Shown: positions 1 to 9,226 of the stretch, piece by piece
Layout: each line of letters begins with the position of its first letter
Position numbering within the stretch: position 1 is the stretch's first letter
Assembly (NCBI GenBank): GCA_026419405.1
Contig: JANZZL010000080.1
Coordinates: 1 to 54,752, forward strand
Reading direction: 5' to 3'
Length of the DNA stretch: 54,752 nucleotides
From: Paracoccaceae bacterium
GTDB lineage: Bacteria > Pseudomonadota > Alphaproteobacteria > Rhodobacterales > Rhodobacteraceae
The notes under the pieces: model-generated
Told to the model about the DNA's origin: nothing
The model's database searches: none
Seen by the model: the letters and a program-made list of their open reading frames with translations, nothing else
Program-made: the position numbers and the translations under genes

Positions 1-597
1 GGCGCGCACGGCGCCGCGCCGGCCGAGGGCCACGCGGCACCTGCCGGTGACGGGGCGGGCCACGGCGCCCCGGCCGGGGACGAGGCCGCCCACGCGGCGC
101 CCGACGCGGGCGACGCGGGCCATGCCGCGCCCGCCGCCGCGCCGGGGCAGGGGGCGATCTACATGCACCCCGACAACCACGTGCTCCACGATGCCCACCA
201 CGTGCCGACCTGGGTCCGGCTTGCGCCCTTCGTGGCGATGCTGCTCGGCCTTGCCACGGCCTGGCTCTTCTACATCCGCCGGCCCGACCTTCCCGGCCGC
301 CTCGCGGAGAGCCAGCGGCCGCTCTACCTGTTCCTGCTCAACAAGTGGTATTTCGACGAGGTCTACGACTTCCTCTTCGTCCGCCCGGCCCGGGCGCTCG
401 GCGACACGCTCTGGCGGCGCGGTGACGGGGGGGTGATCGACGGCACGATCAACGGCATCGCCATGGGCGCGGTGCCGTTCCTGACCCGGCTCGCGGGCCG
501 GGCGCAGTCGGGCTACATCTTCACCTACGCCTTCGCCATGGTGATCGGGATCGCGTTCCTCGTCACCTGGGTGATGCTGACCGGAGGGGGCGAGTGA
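1..597 (+). CDS. nuoL: NADH-quinone oxidoreductase subunit L (3' part)
   Basis: This is the C-terminal 198 residues of the proton-pumping membrane subunit NuoL of respiratory complex I. The reading frame is open from base 1, so the gene begins upstream of the window. The first 50 or so residues are a low-complexity Gly/Ala/His/Asp-rich stretch. They precede the recognisable NuoL segment [19 protein letters not shown] (DNA about 151-207), a membrane helix, and the conserved [18 protein letters not shown] region (about 340-390). A last membrane helix lies at the C-terminus. The stop TGA overlaps the nuoM ATG by one base, as expected inside the nuo operon. Identity is secure from the motif and the nuoM-nuoN context. 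The low-complexity loop is longer than I expect for the family. Confidence 0.95.
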   Translation, partial: GAHGAAPAEGHAAPAGDGAGHGAPAGDEAAHAAPDAGDAGHAAPAAAPGQGAIYMHPDNHVLHDAHHVPTWVRLAPFVAMLLGLATAWLFYIRRPDLPGRLAESQRPLYLFLLNKWYFDEVYDFLFVRPARALGDTLWRRGDGGVIDGTINGIAMGAVPFLTRLAGRAQSGYIFTYAFAMVIGIAFLVTWVMLTGGGE

Positions 598-2135
598 TGG
601 ACAACCTCGTCTCCATCGTCACCTTCATCCCGCTGGTCGCGGCGGTCATCCTCGCGCTGTTCCTGCGCGGCGACGACGCCGCCGCCCGGCGCAATGCCAA
701 GTGGACGGCGCTCACCGCGACGACCTTCACCTTCCTCGCCTCGCTGCTGCTGCTGGCCGGCTTCGACCCCGCCGACACCGGCTTCCAGTTCGTCGAGGAG
801 GGGACCTGGATCTTCGGGCTGCGCTACAAGGTGGGCGTGGACGGCATCTCGATCCTGTTCGTGCTGCTCACGACGTTCCTGATGCCGCTCACCATCGCCG
901 CCTGCTGGGATGTCGAGCACCGCGTCAAGGAATACATGATCGCCTTCCTGGTGCTCGAGACGCTGATGATCGGCGTCTTCGTGGCGCTCGACCTCGTGCT
1001 CTTCTACCTGTTCTTCGAGGCGGGGCTGATCCCGATGTTCCTCATCATCGGGATCTGGGGCGGCAAGGACCGGATCTATGCCGCCTTCAAGTTCTTCCTC
1101 TACACCTTCCTCGGCTCGGTGCTGATGCTGGTGGCGATGATCGCCATGTATGTCGATGCGGGCACCACCGACATCGTGAGGCTGCTCGGCCACCGCTTCG
1201 GGTCGGACACGATCAGCCTCTTCGGCTGGCAGATCGTGGGCGGCATGCAGACGCTGCTCTGGCTGGCCTTCTTCGCCTCCTTCGCGGTGAAGATGCCGAT
1301 GTGGCCGGTGCACACCTGGCTGCCCGATGCCCACGTCCAGGCGCCGACCGCCGGCTCGGTCGTGCTGGCGGCGATCCTGCTGAAGATGGGCGGCTACGGC
1401 TTCCTGCGCTTCAGCCTGCCGATGTTCCCGGTCGCCTCCGACCTGCTCGCGCCGCTGGTGCTCTGGCTCTCGGCGATCGCCATCGTCTACACCTCGCTCG
1501 TCGCGCTCGCGCAGAGCGACATGAAGAAGCTCATCGCCTATTCCTCGGTCGCGCACATGGGCTACGTGACGGCCGGCATCTTCGCGGCGAACCAGCAGGG
1601 GATCGACGGCGCGATCTTCCAGATGCTGAGCCACGGCTTCATCTCGGGCGCGCTCTTCCTCTGCGTGGGCGTGATCTACGACCGGATGCACACCCGCGAG
1701 ATCGACGCCTACGGGGGCCTCGTGAACCGGATGCCGGCCTATGCGCTGGTGTTCATGATCTTCACCATGGCGAACGTCGGGCTTCCGGGCACCAGCGGCT
1801 TCATCGGCGAGTTCCTGACGCTGACGGGCATCTTCCAGGTCAACACCTGGGTCGCGGCGGTGGCCGCGACCGGCGTGATCCTGAGTGCGGCCTACGCGCT
1901 CTGGCTCTACCGCCGCGTGGTGTTCGGCGACCTGATCAAGGAAAGCCTGCGCTCGATCACCGACATGACCCGGCGCGAGAAGGCGATCTTCGCCCCGCTC
2001 GTCGCCATGACCATCCTCCTCGGCGTCTACCCGAGCCTGGTGACCGACGTCATCGGCCCCTCGGTGGCGGCGCTGGTCGAGAACCACCGGGCGGAGCTGG
2101 CCGAGGCCGCGCCGCTGCGGCTCGCACAGAACTGA
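597..2135 (+). CDS. nuoM: NADH-quinone oxidoreductase subunit M
   Basis: A 512-residue antiporter-like, proton-translocating membrane subunit of complex I. The protein is hydrophobic throughout, with about 14 predicted helices. Family signatures include [20 protein letters not shown] (DNA about 1300-1360), the conserved [18 protein letters not shown] and the [11 protein letters not shown] segment. The ATG at 597 shares one base with the nuoL stop. A GTG three bases earlier is possible, but the ATG is preferred. nuoN follows after a 10-base gap, so translation is probably coupled. Length matches the family (about 500-515 aa). Confidence 0.97.
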   Translation: MDNLVSIVTFIPLVAAVILALFLRGDDAAARRNAKWTALTATTFTFLASLLLLAGFDPADTGFQFVEEGTWIFGLRYKVGVDGISILFVLLTTFLMPLTIAACWDVEHRVKEYMIAFLVLETLMIGVFVALDLVLFYLFFEAGLIPMFLIIGIWGGKDRIYAAFKFFLYTFLGSVLMLVAMIAMYVDAGTTDIVRLLGHRFGSDTISLFGWQIVGGMQTLLWLAFFASFAVKMPMWPVHTWLPDAHVQAPTAGSVVLAAILLKMGGYGFLRFSLPMFPVASDLLAPLVLWLSAIAIVYTSLVALAQSDMKKLIAYSSVAHMGYVTAGIFAANQQGIDGAIFQMLSHGFISGALFLCVGVIYDRMHTREIDAYGGLVNRMPAYALVFMIFTMANVGLPGTSGFIGEFLTLTGIFQVNTWVAAVAATGVILSAAYALWLYRRVVFGDLIKESLRSITDMTRREKAIFAPLVAMTILLGVYPSLVTDVIGPSVAALVENHRAELAEAAPLRLAQN

Positions 2136-2145
2136 GGGAACGCCG

Positions 2146-3585
2146 ATGTCCGCAGACCTTTCCGTGATCCTGCCGGAGGCCGCCCTTTCGGTCTTCGCCA
2201 TGGCGGGGCTGCTCTGGGCCGTCTACACCGGCAAGGACCGCGCCGCGCCGACGCTGCTCTGGGCCACGGCCGCGGCCTTCGTCGTGCTCGCGCTCTGGAT
2301 CGGCTGGACCGGCTCGGGCACCCAGCGCGCCTTCGGCGGCAGCTTCGTGAACGACGGCTTCGCCCGCTTCGCCAAGGTGGCGATCCTGCTCTCGGCCGCC
2401 GCGGTGCTGCTGATGGGCGAGGGCTACATGGCCCGGCGCGGGCTGCTGCGCTTCGAATACCCGGTGCTGATCGCGCTCTCGGTCGTCGGCATGATGGTGA
2501 TGGTCTCGGCCGGCGACCTGATCGTGCTCTACATGGGGCTGGAGCTTCAGTCGCTCGCGCTCTACGTCATCGCCGCGCTCCGGCGCGACAGCGTGAAGTC
2601 CACCGAGGCGGGGCTGAAGTACTTCGTGCTCGGCGCGCTCTCCTCGGGCCTGCTGCTCTACGGCGCCTCGCTGGCCTACGGGTTTGCCGGAACCACCGGC
2701 TTCGCCGGCATCGTCGCCGCCGCGGCGGGCGCGGGGCACCTGCCGCTCGGGCTGCTGCTCGCGCTGGTGTTCCTCCTCACCGGACTGGCCTTCAAGGTCT
2801 CGGCCGTGCCCTTCCACATGTGGACGCCCGATGTCTACGAGGGCGCGCCCACCCCGGTCACCGCCTTCCTCGCCACCGCGCCCAAGCTCGCGGCGATGGC
2901 GCTCTTCGCCCGGGTGGCGCATGACGCCTTCGGCGGCGCGGCGGGCGACTGGGGGCAGATCGTCGCCTTTCTGGCGGTGGCCTCGATGTTCCTCGGCGCG
3001 GTCGCCGCGATCGGCCAGCGCAACATCAAGCGGCTGATGGCCTATTCCTCGATCGCCCACATGGGCTTCGCGCTGATCGGCCTCGCCGCCGGCACCGCGG
3101 CTGGCGTCAAGGCGATGCTGATCTACATGGCGATCTACGTCGTGATGAACATCGGCACCTTCGCCTTCATCCTCGCGATGGAGCGGGACGGCCGCCCCGT
3201 CACCGACATCGGCAGCCTCAACCAGTATGCCGCGCGCGAGCCGACGCGGGCGCTCGCCATGCTCGTCCTGCTGTTCTCGCTCGCCGGCGTGCCGCCGCTC
3301 CTCGGCTTCTTCGGCAAGTTCGCCGTGCTCCAGGCCGCGGTCGCGGCCGGCATGACCTGGCTCGCCGTCGCCGGCGTGATCGCCAGCGTCATCGGCGCCT
3401 TCTACTACCTGCGCATCGTCTACTTCATGTACTTCGGCGAGGAGCGCGAGCCGCTCGACCCGGTGCGCAGCCCGGTGCTCTCGGCCTTCCTGATCGCCTC
3501 GGCCGTGGTCATGGTCGTGGGGGTGGCGAACCTCTTCGGGATCGAGGGTCCGGCGGCCGCGGCGGCGGAAACCCTTGTCCGCTGA
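2146..3585 (+). CDS. nuoN: NADH-quinone oxidoreductase subunit N
   Basis: A 479-residue membrane subunit of complex I and the third antiporter-like subunit. It shows the typical [20 protein letters not shown] stretch, the [20 protein letters not shown] motif (DNA about 2791-2850) and [19 protein letters not shown]. It is the last nuo gene, and its 3' end overlaps the start of birA by 11 bases. Length and hydropathy fit NuoN well. No promoter is visible, so it should be expressed with nuoL and nuoM. Confidence 0.97.
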   Translation: MSADLSVILPEAALSVFAMAGLLWAVYTGKDRAAPTLLWATAAAFVVLALWIGWTGSGTQRAFGGSFVNDGFARFAKVAILLSAAAVLLMGEGYMARRGLLRFEYPVLIALSVVGMMVMVSAGDLIVLYMGLELQSLALYVIAALRRDSVKSTEAGLKYFVLGALSSGLLLYGASLAYGFAGTTGFAGIVAAAAGAGHLPLGLLLALVFLLTGLAFKVSAVPFHMWTPDVYEGAPTPVTAFLATAPKLAAMALFARVAHDAFGGAAGDWGQIVAFLAVASMFLGAVAAIGQRNIKRLMAYSSIAHMGFALIGLAAGTAAGVKAMLIYMAIYVVMNIGTFAFILAMERDGRPVTDIGSLNQYAAREPTRALAMLVLLFSLAGVPPLLGFFGKFAVLQAAVAAGMTWLAVAGVIASVIGAFYYLRIVYFMYFGEEREPLDPVRSPVLSAFLIASAVVMVVGVANLFGIEGPAAAAAETLVR

Positions 3586-4354
3586 CGGCATCGCCCGGCG
3601 TCCGGTGGCGCCCTGGCCCGAGGGCTACGGCCGGATCCTGCTGGAGGAGATCGACAGCACCAACGCCGAGGCCGCGCGCATCGCCGACACGCTTGCCGGC
3701 CCGACCTGGATCCTGGCCCGGCGCCAGACGGCGGCGCACGGCCGCCGCGGGCGCCCCTGGGCGAGCCCCGAGGGGAACTTCGCGGCGACCCTCGTCACCC
3801 GGCCCGAGGGTGGCCCGGACCAGGCCGCGCTGCGCTCCTTCGTCGCCGCGCTCGCGCTGCACGAGGCACTGGCCGCCGCGGCCGGCCAGGCCGAGCCGTT
3901 CCGGCTGAAGTGGCCGAACGACGTGCTGCTGAACGGCGGCAAGGTCGCGGGCATCCTGCTCGAAAGCGCGGGCGCGGGCCGCGACGTGACCCGCCTCGCC
4001 GTGGGGATCGGCGTCAACCTCGCCGCCGCGCCCGCGGCATCCGAGGTCGAGCCGGGCGCGCTCCGCCCCGTCTCGCTCGCCGGCGAGACCGGCATCGCCA
4101 TCGCGCCCGAGACCTTCCTCGACCTGCTCGCCCCCGCCTACGCGCGCTGGGAGGACCAGCTTGCCGCCTTCGGCTTCGCACCCGTGCGCAACGCCTGGCT
4201 CGCCCGGGCGGCGCGGCTGGGCGAGACGGTCACCGCGCGCACCGGCACCGAGACCGTCCGGGGCCGCTTCGAGACGCTGGACGACAGCGGCGCGCTCGTG
4301 CTCCAAACGCCGCAGGGCCGCCGCGCCATCGCCGCGGCCGACGTCTACTTCTGA
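3575..4354 (+). CDS. birA: Biotin--[acetyl-CoA-carboxylase] ligase
   Basis: A 259-residue biotin protein ligase that attaches biotin to the carrier subunit of acetyl-CoA and related carboxylases. Motifs seen are [10 protein letters not shown] near residue 24, the biotin/ATP-binding [16 protein letters not shown] near 58-73, and [20 protein letters not shown] near 110-130. The chain starts directly with the catalytic domain. It lacks the N-terminal winged helix of E. coli BirA, so it is an enzyme only and not a biotin repressor. The start is a TTG at 3575 inside the nuoN 3' end. Position directly after nuoN is typical of Rhodobacterales. Confidence 0.93.
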   Translation: MSADGIARRPVAPWPEGYGRILLEEIDSTNAEAARIADTLAGPTWILARRQTAAHGRRGRPWASPEGNFAATLVTRPEGGPDQAALRSFVAALALHEALAAAAGQAEPFRLKWPNDVLLNGGKVAGILLESAGAGRDVTRLAVGIGVNLAAAPAASEVEPGALRPVSLAGETGIAIAPETFLDLLAPAYARWEDQLAAFGFAPVRNAWLARAARLGETVTARTGTETVRGRFETLDDSGALVLQTPQGRRAIAAADVYF

Positions 4355-4378
4355 GCGACGGCCGGGGGAGCGGCGCCC

Positions 4379-5158
4379 ATGCTTCTGTGCATCGACTGCG
4401 GCAACACCAACACGGTCTTCTCGGTCTGGGACGGGACGCGCTTCCTCGCAACCTTCCGCACCGCGACCGAACATCAGCGCACCGCCGACCAGTACTTCGT
4501 CTGGCTCTCGACGCTGATGGAACACCACGGGATGAAGCTCGACATCGACGAGGTGATCATCTCCTCCACCGTGCCGCGCGTCGTGTTCAACCTCCGGGTG
4601 CTCGCCGACCGCTACTTCAACACCCGCCCGCTCGTCGTCGGCAAGCCCGACTGCCTGCTGCCGCATCCGCCGCGGGTCGATCCCGGCACCCAGGTCGGCC
4701 CCGACCGGCTGGTCAACACCACCGGCGCCTTCGACCGCCACGGCGGCGACCTGATCGTGGTCGATTTCGGCACCGCCACCACCTTCGACGTGACCGCCGA
4801 GGATGGCGCCTATGTCGGGGGCGTGATCGCGCCGGGGGTCAACCTCTCGCTCGAGGCGCTGCACATGGCGGCGGCCGCCCTGCCGCATGTGGACGTGACC
4901 CGGCCCGAGCGGGTGATCGGGACGAACACCGTCGCCTGCATGCAGTCGGGCGTGTTCTGGGGCTATGTCGGCGTCGTGCGCGAGGTCTGCGCGCGGATCC
5001 GCGAGGAATACGGCCGGCCGATGAAGGTGATCGGCACCGGCGGTCTGGCGCCGCTGTTCGCCGGCGGCGCGGTGCTGTTCGACAGCGTCGAGGACGACCT
5101 GACGATGCACGGCCTGACCGTGATCCACCGCTACAACAGGGACAACCGGACGGCATGA
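4379..5158 (+). CDS. coaX: Type III pantothenate kinase
   Basis: A 259-residue type III pantothenate kinase, catalysing the first step of coenzyme A synthesis. Motifs seen are the N-terminal phosphate-binding DCGNTNT (residues 6-12) of the ASKHA fold, the pantothenate-binding GPDRLVNTTGAF segment, and VDFGTATTFDV with its catalytic Asp. A Gly-rich GTGGLAPLF lies near the C-terminus. A weak GGGGGAG-type ribosome site precedes the ATG. The stop overlaps the rnj start as ATGA. Type III enzymes are not feedback-inhibited by CoA and need a monovalent cation (family knowledge). Confidence 0.95.
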   Translation: MLLCIDCGNTNTVFSVWDGTRFLATFRTATEHQRTADQYFVWLSTLMEHHGMKLDIDEVIISSTVPRVVFNLRVLADRYFNTRPLVVGKPDCLLPHPPRVDPGTQVGPDRLVNTTGAFDRHGGDLIVVDFGTATTFDVTAEDGAYVGGVIAPGVNLSLEALHMAAAALPHVDVTRPERVIGTNTVACMQSGVFWGYVGVVREVCARIREEYGRPMKVIGTGGLAPLFAGGAVLFDSVEDDLTMHGLTVIHRYNRDNRTA

Positions 5159-6834
5159 GCGGAACCGAAAGGCTGATCTACCTGCCCCTCGGCGGGGCCG
5201 GCGAAGTGGGCATGAACGCCTATGTCTTCGGCTGGGGGCCGGAGGGGCGCGAACGGCTGATCCTCGTCGATCTCGGCGTCACCTTCCCCGACATGGACAC
5301 CACACCCGGCGTCGACCTGATCATGCCCGACGTCACCTGGCTCGCCGAACGCTCCGACCGGCTCGAGGCGATCTTCATCACCCACGCGCACGAGGATCAC
5401 GTCGGCGCGCTCGGCCATCTCTGGCCGAGGCTCCGGGCCCCGGTCTATGCGCGGCGCTTCACCGCGCTCATCGCGCGCCAGAAGCTCGAGGACGAGGGCC
5501 GCGATCCCTCCGTGGTCCGCACGGTCGGCGCCTACCCCGAGACGGTGGCGGCGGGCCCCTTCCGGGTGTCGTTCCTGCCGGTGTCGCACTCCATTCCCGA
5601 AAGCGCCGGCCTCGTCATCGACACGCCGGCGGGCCGGGTCGTGCATACGGCCGACTTCAAGCTCGACGGCAATCCGCTGGTGGGCGAGCCCTTCGACGCC
5701 CGGCTCTGGCACCAAGTGGCGAACGAGGCGGGCGGCGTCCGGGCGATGACCTGTGATTCGACCAACGTCTTCGTCCCCACGCCGGGCCGGTCCGAGGCGA
5801 CGCTCCAGCCCGCCATCGAGGAGCTGATCCGCGGTGCCCGCGGCATGGTCGCCGCGACGACCTTCGCCTCGAACATCGCGCGGGTGCGCACGCTCGCCCT
5901 GGCCGGCCGGGCGGCCGGCCGGTCGGTCGTGCTGATGGGGCGCGCGATGAAGCGGATGATCGCCGCCGCGGTCGAGGCCGGGGTGCTGACCGACTTCCCG
6001 GCCACCGTGGCGCCGGAGGATGCCGAGCACATCCCGCGCGAGAATCTCCTGCTCATCGTCACCGGCAGCCAGGGCGAGCGGCGCGCGGCCACCGCGGCGC
6101 TCAGCCGGGGGAAGTATCTCGGCTTCGAGATGCGCGAGGGCGACACCTTCCTGTTCTCGTCGAAGACCATCCCCGGCAACGAACGCGCCGTGCTGCGCAT
6201 CGTCAACGCCTTCTCCGAGATCGGCGTCGATGTGGTCGATGACCGCGACAACCGCTACCACGTCTCGGGCCACGCCAACCGGCCCGACCTCGAGGCCGTG
6301 CACGACCTGATGCGCCCGGCGATGCTCATCCCCATGCATGGCGAGCACCGGATGCTGCGCGAGCACGCGAGGCTCGCCGCGGCGCGGGGCATCCCCTCCG
6401 AGATCGTGCCGAACGGCACGATGGTGAACCTCGCCGGCGACCGGCCCGAGATCGTGGAATACATCGAGACGGGGCGGGTCTACCTCGACGGCTCGGTGCT
6501 GATCGGCGCGCTGGACGGCGTGGTGCGCGACCGGATCCGCATGGCGCTGAACGGCCATGTCCTGGTGACGCTGATCCTGGAGGAGGACGACCCGCTCGGC
6601 GATCCCTGGGCGGAGACGATGGGCCTGCCCGAGACCGGCCGCTCGCGCCGCCCGCTCGTCGAGCTGATCGAGGAGGAGATCGCGGCCTATCTCGGCCGGG
6701 CCGGGCGCAAGGAGCTTGCCGACGACGAGCGCATCGACGAGGCCGTGCGCCGGGCCGTGCGCCAGGTGGCGCTCGACGAGATCGGCAAGAAGCCCGAGGT
6801 CACGGTCGTCGTCAGCCGCATCACGGCGGCCTGA
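5155..6834 (+). CDS. rnj: Ribonuclease J
   Basis: A 559-residue metallo-beta-lactamase/beta-CASP RNase with 5'-3' exonuclease and endonuclease activity in mRNA decay and rRNA maturation. The zinc motif HAHEDH lies at residues 77-82. VSHSIPES, HTADFKLD and CDSTN follow in the usual order. ATTFASNIARV and a late HVSGHAN (beta-CASP histidine) are also visible. The ATG overlaps the coaX stop (ATGA). RNase J after coaX is common in alphaproteobacteria, where RNases E and J coexist. The gene ends convergently with the helicase gene. Confidence 0.95.
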   Translation: MSGTERLIYLPLGGAGEVGMNAYVFGWGPEGRERLILVDLGVTFPDMDTTPGVDLIMPDVTWLAERSDRLEAIFITHAHEDHVGALGHLWPRLRAPVYARRFTALIARQKLEDEGRDPSVVRTVGAYPETVAAGPFRVSFLPVSHSIPESAGLVIDTPAGRVVHTADFKLDGNPLVGEPFDARLWHQVANEAGGVRAMTCDSTNVFVPTPGRSEATLQPAIEELIRGARGMVAATTFASNIARVRTLALAGRAAGRSVVLMGRAMKRMIAAAVEAGVLTDFPATVAPEDAEHIPRENLLLIVTGSQGERRAATAALSRGKYLGFEMREGDTFLFSSKTIPGNERAVLRIVNAFSEIGVDVVDDRDNRYHVSGHANRPDLEAVHDLMRPAMLIPMHGEHRMLREHARLAAARGIPSEIVPNGTMVNLAGDRPEIVEYIETGRVYLDGSVLIGALDGVVRDRIRMALNGHVLVTLILEEDDPLGDPWAETMGLPETGRSRRPLVELIEEEIAAYLGRAGRKELADDERIDEAVRRAVRQVALDEIGKKPEVTVVVSRITAA

Positions 6835-6847
6835 GCGGCGTCGGGGG

Positions 6848-6870
6848 CGGCGGCCTGCGCGCGGCCGCCG
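6848..6870. terminator. Hairpin between convergent rnj and rhlE
   Basis: A perfect 8-bp stem (CGGCGGCC / GGCCGCCG) with a 7-base loop sits 13 bases after the rnj stop. No T tract follows on either strand, so it may act as a Rho-assisted end or simply as a 3' stabilising hairpin. The position between convergent genes supports a transcript-end role. Confidence 0.4.
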
Positions 6871-6873
6871 GTT

Positions 6874-6946
6874 GCGCCGGTCGCCCTCGCGGGCGCGCCG
6901 ACGGTCGCCCCGGTCGCCCCGGTCGCGCCGGGGCTCCTCGCGGCGC
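6874..6946. repeat. Duplicated copy of helicase tail-coding sequence
   Basis: These 73 bases match 7039-7111 with a single mismatch (A at 6901 versus C at 7066), at an offset of 165 bp. The second copy encodes part of the Arg/Asp-rich tail of the helicase (RRDRGDRGDRRRAREGDRR region). This copy lies beyond the helicase stop codon and would be 3' UTR. Confidence 0.85.
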
Positions 6947-6957
6947 AGGGGGTCTGC

Positions 6958-8493
6958 TCAGTCCGACGTGGCCAGCCGGAAGCCTCGGGTCAGGAAATCG
7001 GGCACGTGGTCGCCGAGGCCCACCACCGGCGGCTCGTCGCGCCGGTCGCCCTCGCGGGCGCGCCGCCGGTCGCCCCGGTCGCCCCGGTCGCGCCGGGGCT
7101 CCTCGCGGCGCGGCGCGCGGTCTTCCGCGCGCTCGTCCCGCCGGGGCTCGGCCCCGCGCGCCTCGGCCCTTGCCTCGGCCCCCTCGGCCTCCATGCGGGC
7201 CTCCGGGCGGGCCTCGGTGCGGGGCTCGGCCGCGCGCGTGCCCCGCTGCTCGCCACCGCGGCGGCGCCGGCTGCTGCGCGCGCCCCGCTGCTCGCCGCCG
7301 CGCGGGCGCTCTTCCGCCTCCGCGCCGGCCTCGGCGATCGCCAGGGGCGGCTCGACGCGCGGGATCTGCTGCTTGATGAGGCTCTCGATGGCGGCCAGAT
7401 ACTTCTCGTCGGCCGGCACGGCCAGCGTGATCGCGGTGCCCTTCCTGCCCGCGCGCCCGGTCCGGCCGATGCGATGGACGTAGTCCTCGGCATGCGAGGG
7501 CACGTCGAAGTTGAACACGTGGCTCACGTTCGGGATGTCGAGCCCGCGCGCCGCCACGTCCGAGGCGATGAGGAACTTCAGCGTCCCGTCGCGGAAGCCG
7601 TCGAGCGTGCGCATCCGCTGGCTCTGGTCGAGGTCGCCGTGGATCGGCGCGGCGTCGAAGCCGTGCGCCTTCAGCGACTTCGCCAGGATGTCCACCTCGG
7701 ACTTGCGGTTGCAGAAGACGATGGCGTTCTTCAGCGCCTCGCCCTCGGCCCGGATCGCCGCACGCAGCATCGCGCGCTTTTCCTTCGCCTGGCTCTCGCG
7801 GTCGCGGCGCGAGGGGCGGAACTCGATCAGCCGCTGCTCGATCGTCTCCGAGGCGGTGGCCTGGCGGGCCACCTCGATGCGCGCCGGCGCGTGCAGGAAG
7901 GTGTTGGTGATCCGCTCGATCTCGGGCGCCATGGTCGCCGAGAAGAACAGCGTCTGCCGGGTGAAGGGCGTCAGCTGGAAGATGCGCTCGATGTCGGGGA
8001 TGAAGCCCATGTCGAGCATCCGGTCGGCCTCGTCCACCACCATGATCTGCACGCCGGTGAGCAGGAGCTTGCCGCGCTCGAAGTGGTCGAGCAGCCGCCC
8101 CGGCGTGGCGATCAGCACGTCCACCCCGCGGTCGATCAGCGCATCCTGGTCCTTGAAGCTGACCCCGCCGATCAGCAGCGCCTTGGTCAGCTTGGTGTGC
8201 CTGGCGTAGATGTCGAAGTTCTCCGCCACCTGCGCGGCCAGCTCCCGCGTCGGGCAGAGCACCAGCGACCGCGGCATCCGCGCCCGGGCGCGGCCCTTCT
8301 GGAGCAGAGTGATCATCGGCAGCGTGAAGCTCGCCGTCTTGCCGGTGCCGGTCTGGGCGATGCCGAGCACGTCGCGCCCCTCGAGCGCCGGCGGGATGGC
8401 GCCGGCCTGGATCGGGGTGGGGGTCGTGTAGCCCGCTTCCTCGACAGCCTTGAGGACTCGGGGATCGAGCTTGAGATCCGAGAACTGGGTCAT
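6958..8493 (-). CDS. rhlE: DEAD-box ATP-dependent RNA helicase, RhlE type
   Basis: A 511-residue RNA helicase, probably acting in ribosome assembly, RNA decay or cold adaptation. All core motifs are visible: a Q-motif with PTPIQ near residue 25, AQTGTGKT (46-53), PTRELA (81-86), DEAD (154-157), SAT (185-187) and HRIGRTGRAG in the second RecA domain. Residues from about 392 onward form a long Arg/Glu/Gly-rich, low-complexity tail with RRRRGGEQRG-like repeats, ending in a more ordered GLGDHVPDFLTRGF. Such tails bind RNA or partners in this family. A promoter candidate lies at 8590-8618. The tail-coding DNA is partly duplicated downstream of the stop. Confidence 0.93.
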   Translation of the reverse strand: MTQFSDLKLDPRVLKAVEEAGYTTPTPIQAGAIPPALEGRDVLGIAQTGTGKTASFTLPMITLLQKGRARARMPRSLVLCPTRELAAQVAENFDIYARHTKLTKALLIGGVSFKDQDALIDRGVDVLIATPGRLLDHFERGKLLLTGVQIMVVDEADRMLDMGFIPDIERIFQLTPFTRQTLFFSATMAPEIERITNTFLHAPARIEVARQATASETIEQRLIEFRPSRRDRESQAKEKRAMLRAAIRAEGEALKNAIVFCNRKSEVDILAKSLKAHGFDAAPIHGDLDQSQRMRTLDGFRDGTLKFLIASDVAARGLDIPNVSHVFNFDVPSHAEDYVHRIGRTGRAGRKGTAITLAVPADEKYLAAIESLIKQQIPRVEPPLAIAEAGAEAEERPRGGEQRGARSSRRRRGGEQRGTRAAEPRTEARPEARMEAEGAEARAEARGAEPRRDERAEDRAPRREEPRRDRGDRGDRRRAREGDRRDEPPVVGLGDHVPDFLTRGFRLATSD

Positions 8494-8589
8494 ATGCGTC
8501 CTTGTCGGGCGGCGTCGGGCCGGCCCTGGTTCAGGGGACGCATGATCCGGCGCGTCCCGGCGTCGTGCCCACCGGATGTGGGTGTCGTG

Positions 8590-8618
8590 CTGCTACTGCA
8601 AAAGGGCGGCGCGGTCAA
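8590..8618 (-). promoter_or_regulatory. Candidate sigma70-type promoter of rhlE
   Basis: On the minus strand, TTGACC (8613-8618) and TAGCAG (8590-8595) are separated by 17 bp. This gives a 5' UTR of roughly 90 bases before the helicase ATG, long enough for post-transcriptional control. Both hexamers fit the pattern seen at other promoters in this window. Confidence 0.5.
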
Positions 8619-8691
8619 GGAAGCGGCTGTTTACGGTTTGTTCAACGGGAATCGGCATCTTGGCCCTGCGAGGGCGAGAAGGAGTGCGAAG

Positions 8692-8865
8692 ATGCTGACG
8701 ACCACCGTGGCAGGGATGATCGCCCTCGGGATCGCGATGGCCGCGTTCCGCCAGATGCGCACCAGGCTCGACCGTGCGCGCCGCATGTACGAACCCGTGC
8801 TCTTCGCCCGCCGGCTGCCCGCCGGGGCCTCCGCCGGCGCCGTCTTCCGCCGCCCGGCGCTCTGA
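8692..8865 (+). CDS. Small hypothetical membrane-anchored protein (57 aa)
   Basis: A 57-residue ORF with a good ribosome site (GAAGGAG, about 7 bases before the ATG). Residues 3-20 form a hydrophobic helix (TVAGMIALGIAMAAF). A basic stretch follows (RQMRTRLDRARRM), then a short Pro/Ala-rich end. It would be a single-span inner-membrane protein with a basic cytoplasmic side. It lies divergently from the helicase. I recognise no family. The ribosome site and amphipathic organisation argue that it is real. Confidence 0.5.
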   Translation: MLTTTVAGMIALGIAMAAFRQMRTRLDRARRMYEPVLFARRLPAGASAGAVFRRPAL

Positions 8866-8949
8866 GGCCGCCGGCGCCGCGGGCGATCCCCGCGCGCATG
8901 CGCCCGCCGGTCGATCCGGGCGTCAGGTGCGCGTCGGGGCCACGCATGC

Positions 8950-9165
8950 GCCGCCCCGCCGCAGGTCCCGGCACCCGGCCCCCGCCGCGGAGACCCCGCC
9001 GCCCGCCGCAGAGAGCCGCCCCGCCGCAGGATCCGGCACCCGGCCCCGCCGCGGAGATCCCGCCGCCCGCCGCGAAGATCCGCCCCGCCGCAGGTCCCGG
9101 CACCCGGCCCCGCCGCGGAGATCCCGCCGCCCGCCGCAGAGAGCCGCCCCGCCGCAGGTTCCGGC
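8950..9165. repeat. 64-bp tandem repeat, about 3.3 copies
   Basis: This fills most of the gene-free interval 8866-9226. The marker GCAGG recurs at 8961, 9026, 9090 and 9154, giving periods of 65, 64 and 64 bp. The whole unit is conserved, including the CCCGGCACCCGGCCCC and CCCGCCGCCCGCCGC segments, so it is a true tandem repeat and not a spacer-containing array. It lies downstream of prfC, whose transcript would read into it. Confidence 0.85.
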
Positions 9166-9226
9166 GGGGTCCCGCAGGACAGGGCCGGTGCGCCCTTGGC
9201 GCTCGCCCCGCAGCCCCCGTCCCCGG

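Noticed and set aside
3575-4354. Considered BirA as a biotin-operon repressor.
   Set aside because: No N-terminal DNA-binding domain is encoded.
8950-9165. Considered as a second CRISPR array.
   Set aside because: The entire 64-bp unit is conserved; there are no variable spacers.
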